Shown here: one piece after another, positions 6,223 to 8,344 of the stretch
Layout of the letters: the number at the start of each line of letters is the position of its first letter
Numbering within the stretch: the first letter of the stretch is position 1
Assembly: GCA_902797065.1 (NCBI GenBank)
Contig: CADBRK010000231.1
Span: 1-8,344 of the forward strand
Direction: 5' to 3'
Origin: an uncultured Ruminococcus sp.
GTDB taxonomy: Bacteria > Bacillota > Clostridia > Oscillospirales > Acutalibacteraceae
Length of the DNA: 8,344 nucleotides
Position numbers and translations under genes: made by a program
The notes under the pieces: generated by a model
Database searches by the model: none
What the model was told of the DNA's origin: nothing
Seen by the model: the letters and a program-made list of their open reading frames with translations, nothing else

Positions 6223-6286
6223 GTAAAAGCGGCTGTATTATCTTTTTCGGAAGTAATACAAGTATATTTTACAGGAGGATATTTCA

Positions 6287-7738
6287 ATGAAAATATCAGA
6301 GGTTATAGTATTCATTGTATATCTGCTGTTCATGGTAGGAATCGGCGTGTTTTTCTTTTTCAAGAATAAAAGCGGCGGCGAAAAATCATACTTCCTTGGC
6401 GGCAGACAAATGGGTCCTTGGGTAACGGCTCTGTCTGCGGGAGCGTCCGACATGAGCGCATGGGTACTTATGGGACTCCCGACGTCGGTTTACGCACTTG
6501 GTATGGGTCAGGTGTGGATACCGATAGGTCTAGCGATAGGCTACACGATCAGCTGGCTTGTAGAAGCGCCTCGTCTGCGCAAGTTCTCGATCGTATCCGA
6601 CGACTCGATCACGATCCCGCAGTATCTCACGAACAGATTTTTGTCAAAGTCGAAGTCTTTGCAGATACTCTGCGCTATTGTATTCCTGATGGCATATACG
6701 GTCTACTCGGCTTCGAGCCTTAAAGCCTGCGGAACGCTGTTCAATACGGTAATAGGCATTGACGCAAAGCTTGCGATGTATCTTGCGGCGCTCATTATCG
6801 TGGGTTACACATTCTTAGGCGGTTTCTCGGCTGTATGCTGGACGGACTTTTTCCAGGGTATGCTTATCTTCTGCGGAATGCTCATAGCTCCGGCATTTGC
6901 ACTGGGTATGATTAAGGACGGCGCAGCAGCAGAAATACCCGATGGTTATTTTAATGTAATGACAGGCTGGAAAGATATAGTTTCCGGTCTTGCGTGGGGT
7001 CTCGGCTACTTTGGTATGCCTCACATCATAATCAGGTTCATGTCTATCCGTTCACAGAAGGAGATGAAAAAATCATCTGTTATCGGTATCACATGGACGG
7101 TGTTTATCGTAATCTTTGCGGCTGCTATCGGCGTGATCGGCAGAATGTTCCTCGGCTTTGACGAAGAAACCGCAAAGAATTCTCTCGTGTTTATCACGAT
7201 GGTAAGGAAAATCTTCCCCGGAGTTATTTCGGGCATACTTCTTTCGGCAGTTCTTGCGGCTTCAATGAGTACGGCAGACAGCCAGCTTCTTTCTGCTTCT
7301 TCTTCGTTTGCGGCAGACGTTTACAAGCCTGTTTTCCGTAAAAACAAGGCAAGCGACAAAGAGATGCTCTGGGTAGGCAGACTTGTTGTTCTTGCGGTAT
7401 CGGGCGTTGCGCTTGTTATTGCATCAAACCCGAACAGCGGCTCGATCATGGACCTTGTAACAAACGCATGGGGGCTTTTCGGCGCAGCATTGGGACCGTC
7501 GATCATACTCAGTCTGTTCTGGAAGCGCTTTAACTTCCGCGGTGCGATCGCAGGTATTGCAGTCGGTACGGTTGTAGACATCTGCTGGATCATATTCCTG
7601 TCGGATTTCGGACTTTACGAGCTGTTCCCGGCATTCATCTGCGGACTTATCGCAGCGGTTGTTGTTACGCTTATAACAAAAGCTCCGTCAAAGGAAGTTG
7701 AAGAACTCTTTGACAAGGCTGTTAAATACGAAGATTGA
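6287..7738 (+). CDS. putP: Sodium/proline symporter (SSS family)
   Basis: This 483-residue, strongly hydrophobic membrane protein of the sodium:solute symporter family probably imports proline with Na+. It has the PutP signature 'SAGASDMSAWVLMGLP' (50-65), placing an aspartate and a serine at 55 and 57. These match the positions of the D55 and S57 known to matter for Na+ binding in E. coli PutP. 'GGFSAVCWTDFFQGMLIF' (178-195) and 'LAASMSTADSQLLSASSSFA' (323-342) are two more family blocks, the last corresponding to the Na+-site helix with S328/T329. The N-terminus starts directly in a membrane helix and about 13 segments can be traced, close to the usual 490-500 residues. The start is fixed by AGGAGG at 6273-6278. 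It lies after the phage terminator, so it is transcribed separately, and looks like ordinary host DNA. Proline specificity is by family resemblance. Confidence 0.92.
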   Translation: MKISEVIVFIVYLLFMVGIGVFFFFKNKSGGEKSYFLGGRQMGPWVTALSAGASDMSAWVLMGLPTSVYALGMGQVWIPIGLAIGYTISWLVEAPRLRKFSIVSDDSITIPQYLTNRFLSKSKSLQILCAIVFLMAYTVYSASSLKACGTLFNTVIGIDAKLAMYLAALIIVGYTFLGGFSAVCWTDFFQGMLIFCGMLIAPAFALGMIKDGAAAEIPDGYFNVMTGWKDIVSGLAWGLGYFGMPHIIIRFMSIRSQKEMKKSSVIGITWTVFIVIFAAAIGVIGRMFLGFDEETAKNSLVFITMVRKIFPGVISGILLSAVLAASMSTADSQLLSASSSFAADVYKPVFRKNKASDKEMLWVGRLVVLAVSGVALVIASNPNSGSIMDLVTNAWGLFGAALGPSIILSLFWKRFNFRGAIAGIAVGTVVDICWIIFLSDFGLYELFPAFICGLIAAVVVTLITKAPSKEVEELFDKAVKYED

Positions 7739-7770
7739 TTTTATAATAAGTTATTATTTCTCCTCAACGC

Positions 7771-7799
7771 TTGACAATGCCTCGGTTCGGTTGTATACT
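7771..7799 (+). promoter_or_regulatory. Sigma-70-type promoter for queD leader
   Basis: A perfect -35 TTGACA (7771-7776) is separated by 17 bases from TATACT (7794-7799), one mismatch from consensus. Transcription should begin at about 7805-7807, right at the first base of the GACAG stem described below. That leaves a leader of about 140 bases before the queD start. Confidence 0.8.
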
Positions 7800-7806
7800 G
7801 TATGAT

Positions 7807-7849
7807 GACAGTTCATTTGTACCTTCCTGTCGTTAAACAAAACCGGGAC
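7807..7849 (+). promoter_or_regulatory. Candidate preQ1-I-like riboswitch aptamer (H-type pseudoknot) in queD leader
   Basis: The predicted transcript begins with a 5-base-pair stem GACAG (7807-7811) / CTGTC (7827-7831). It encloses a 15-base loop starting with TTC and ending with C, followed by an A-rich strand (AAACAAAA, 7835-7842) and CCGGGAC (7843-7849). This order (short stem, loop, A-rich tail, closing strand that can pair back into the loop) is that of preQ1-I aptamers, which bind the queuosine precursor preQ1. The loop bases GTACC (7819-7823) can pair with GGGAC (7845-7849) at four of five positions, giving the pseudoknot. The loop is longer than in the well-known examples (about 10-12 bases), and I could not confirm every conserved base, so this remains a candidate. 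The gene downstream is queD, which strengthens it. Confidence 0.4.
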
Positions 7850-7859
7850 TGCATTTTTT
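7849..7859 (+). promoter_or_regulatory. Possible antiterminator strand in queD leader
   Basis: CTGC-A-TTTTTT (7849-7859) can pair, with one bulged A, to AAAAGCAG (7901-7908), the 5' arm of the terminator hairpin before queD. Its first base is also the last base of the proposed pseudoknot strand, so aptamer folding and antitermination could compete. This is inferred from base pairing only. Confidence 0.35.
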
Positions 7860-7900
7860 GAGATAATAATGTTGTTATATTAATTGTTATATCATAAGAT

Positions 7901-7931
7901 AAAAGCAGGCACGGATGTGTCTGCTTTTTTT
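7901..7931 (+). terminator. Terminator/attenuator hairpin immediately upstream of queD
   Basis: AAAAGCAGGCAC (7901-7912) pairs with GTGTCTGCTTTT (7917-7928) through 12 pairs including one G-T, around a 4-base loop GGAT, and continues into further T (7929-7931). It lies after the TTGACA/TATACT promoter and only 14 bases before the queD start. Any transcript from that promoter must therefore read through it. It may also stop read-through from putP. Confidence 0.75.
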
Positions 7932-7945
7932 GAAAGGGGTTGCCT

Positions 7946-8344
7946 ATGTACAGACTTTGTACCGAAGAAAGCTTTGACAGCGCACATTTTCTGAAAGATT
8001 ATGTCGGCAAATGCAGCAACATACACGGTCACCGCTGGAGAGTCGTTGCCGAGATAAAAAGCAATACAGTCTGCGAGAGCGGTCAGACCAGAGGTATGGT
8101 AATGGATTTCGGCGATTTCAGGGGCTTTCTGCGTACGCTCACCGAAGAGCTTGACCATAAGCTTATAGTTGAAAGGGGCAGTCTGAAGCCCGCTTTGCTC
8201 GAAATGCTCAGAGAAGAATCGTTCGCCGTTGTCGAGGTGAACTTCCGCCCGACGGCAGAGGAGTTCGCAAGATATTTCTATATGAGGTTCAAGGACGAGG
8301 GTTACCCGATAAGCTGTGTAACGGTATACGAGACGCCCAGTAAC
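7946..8344 (+). CDS. queD: 6-carboxy-5,6,7,8-tetrahydropterin synthase QueD (3' truncated by window)
   Basis: The frame from ATG 7946 is open to the window end: 133 residues, lacking probably only the last 10 or so. QueD converts 7,8-dihydroneopterin triphosphate to 6-carboxy-tetrahydropterin, the first committed step to preQ0/preQ1 and queuosine in tRNA. Visible motifs are FDSAH (H14), CSNIHGHRW (C23 the catalytic cysteine; H27 and H29 completing the zinc site with H14), MDFGDF (53-58), LDHK (69-72, catalytic D70/H71), FRPTAEEFA (100-108) and a terminal VYETP (127-131), whose glutamate anchors the pterin. The stretch 76-101 between LDHK and PTAEEF is the longer version seen in clostridial enzymes. 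GAAAGGGG (7932-7939) is the ribosome binding site, directly after the attenuator hairpin. queC/queE partners would lie beyond the window. Confidence 0.93.
   Translation, partial: MYRLCTEESFDSAHFLKDYVGKCSNIHGHRWRVVAEIKSNTVCESGQTRGMVMDFGDFRGFLRTLTEELDHKLIVERGSLKPALLEMLREESFAVVEVNFRPTAEEFARYFYMRFKDEGYPISCVTVYETPSN

Noticed and set aside
6169..6228. Direct repeat AAATGTAAAA at 6169-6178 and 6219-6228
   Set aside because: It is a ten-base AT-rich repeat in AT-rich intergenic DNA, likely chance. It is too short to call an attachment site or operator without the left end.
6418..6723. Second + strand frame of 101 codons inside putP
   Set aside because: It is entirely inside the symporter gene in another frame and has no domain or start signal of its own.
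7743..7757. AT-only palindrome ATAATAA-G-TTATTAT just after putP
   Set aside because: It has only seven A-T pairs with a one-base loop and no following T-run; too weak for a terminator.

Overview
The window looks like a chromosomal segment of a gut-type clostridial Firmicute (Oscillospirales/Ruminococcaceae-like; this is inference from gene content, codon habit and AT-rich intergenic DNA, not proven). It holds the right-hand end of a phage-derived structural gene cluster (about 1-6161) followed by two ordinary bacterial genes, a sodium/proline symporter (6287-7738) and a 6-carboxy-tetrahydropterin synthase, QueD (7946 to beyond the window end). Every real gene is on the + strand.

Phage part: the window opens inside a major capsid gene (C-terminus only). 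It continues with a head-tail connector, a head-closure protein and a two-domain protein whose N-terminal half resembles a tail terminator. A 45-residue ORF follows (1736-1873), and then a complete contractile-lineage (PBSX/XkdP-Q-R-S-T-U type) baseplate set: LysM protein, gpD/gp27-like hub, short gpV/gp45-like spike, gp25-like wedge, baseplate J and a gpI/XkdU-like protein. A very short fibre-type protein ends the set. Start and stop codons overlap or nearly touch (ATGA, TAATG), so this is one operon. It ends at a strong intrinsic terminator (6129-6161).

The striking point is what is absent. Between the neck proteins and the LysM baseplate protein, where PBSX-like phages carry sheath, tube, tail assembly chaperone and tape measure (several kilobases), there are only 177 bases holding one 45-codon ORF. 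The element therefore appears to encode a capsid, a neck and a myovirus-style baseplate with no tail shaft in the usual place. No holin, lysin, integrase or repressor follows the fibre gene.

Bacterial part: putP has an extended -10 promoter candidate and a strong ribosome binding site. The 207-base gap before queD holds a near-consensus sigma-70 promoter (TTGACA-17-TATACT). Its predicted transcript starts at a small stem with an A-rich tail, resembling a preQ1-I aptamer. A possible antiterminator strand and a terminator hairpin directly before the queD ribosome binding site follow. Together they look like a riboswitch/attenuator for a queuosine-precursor gene.
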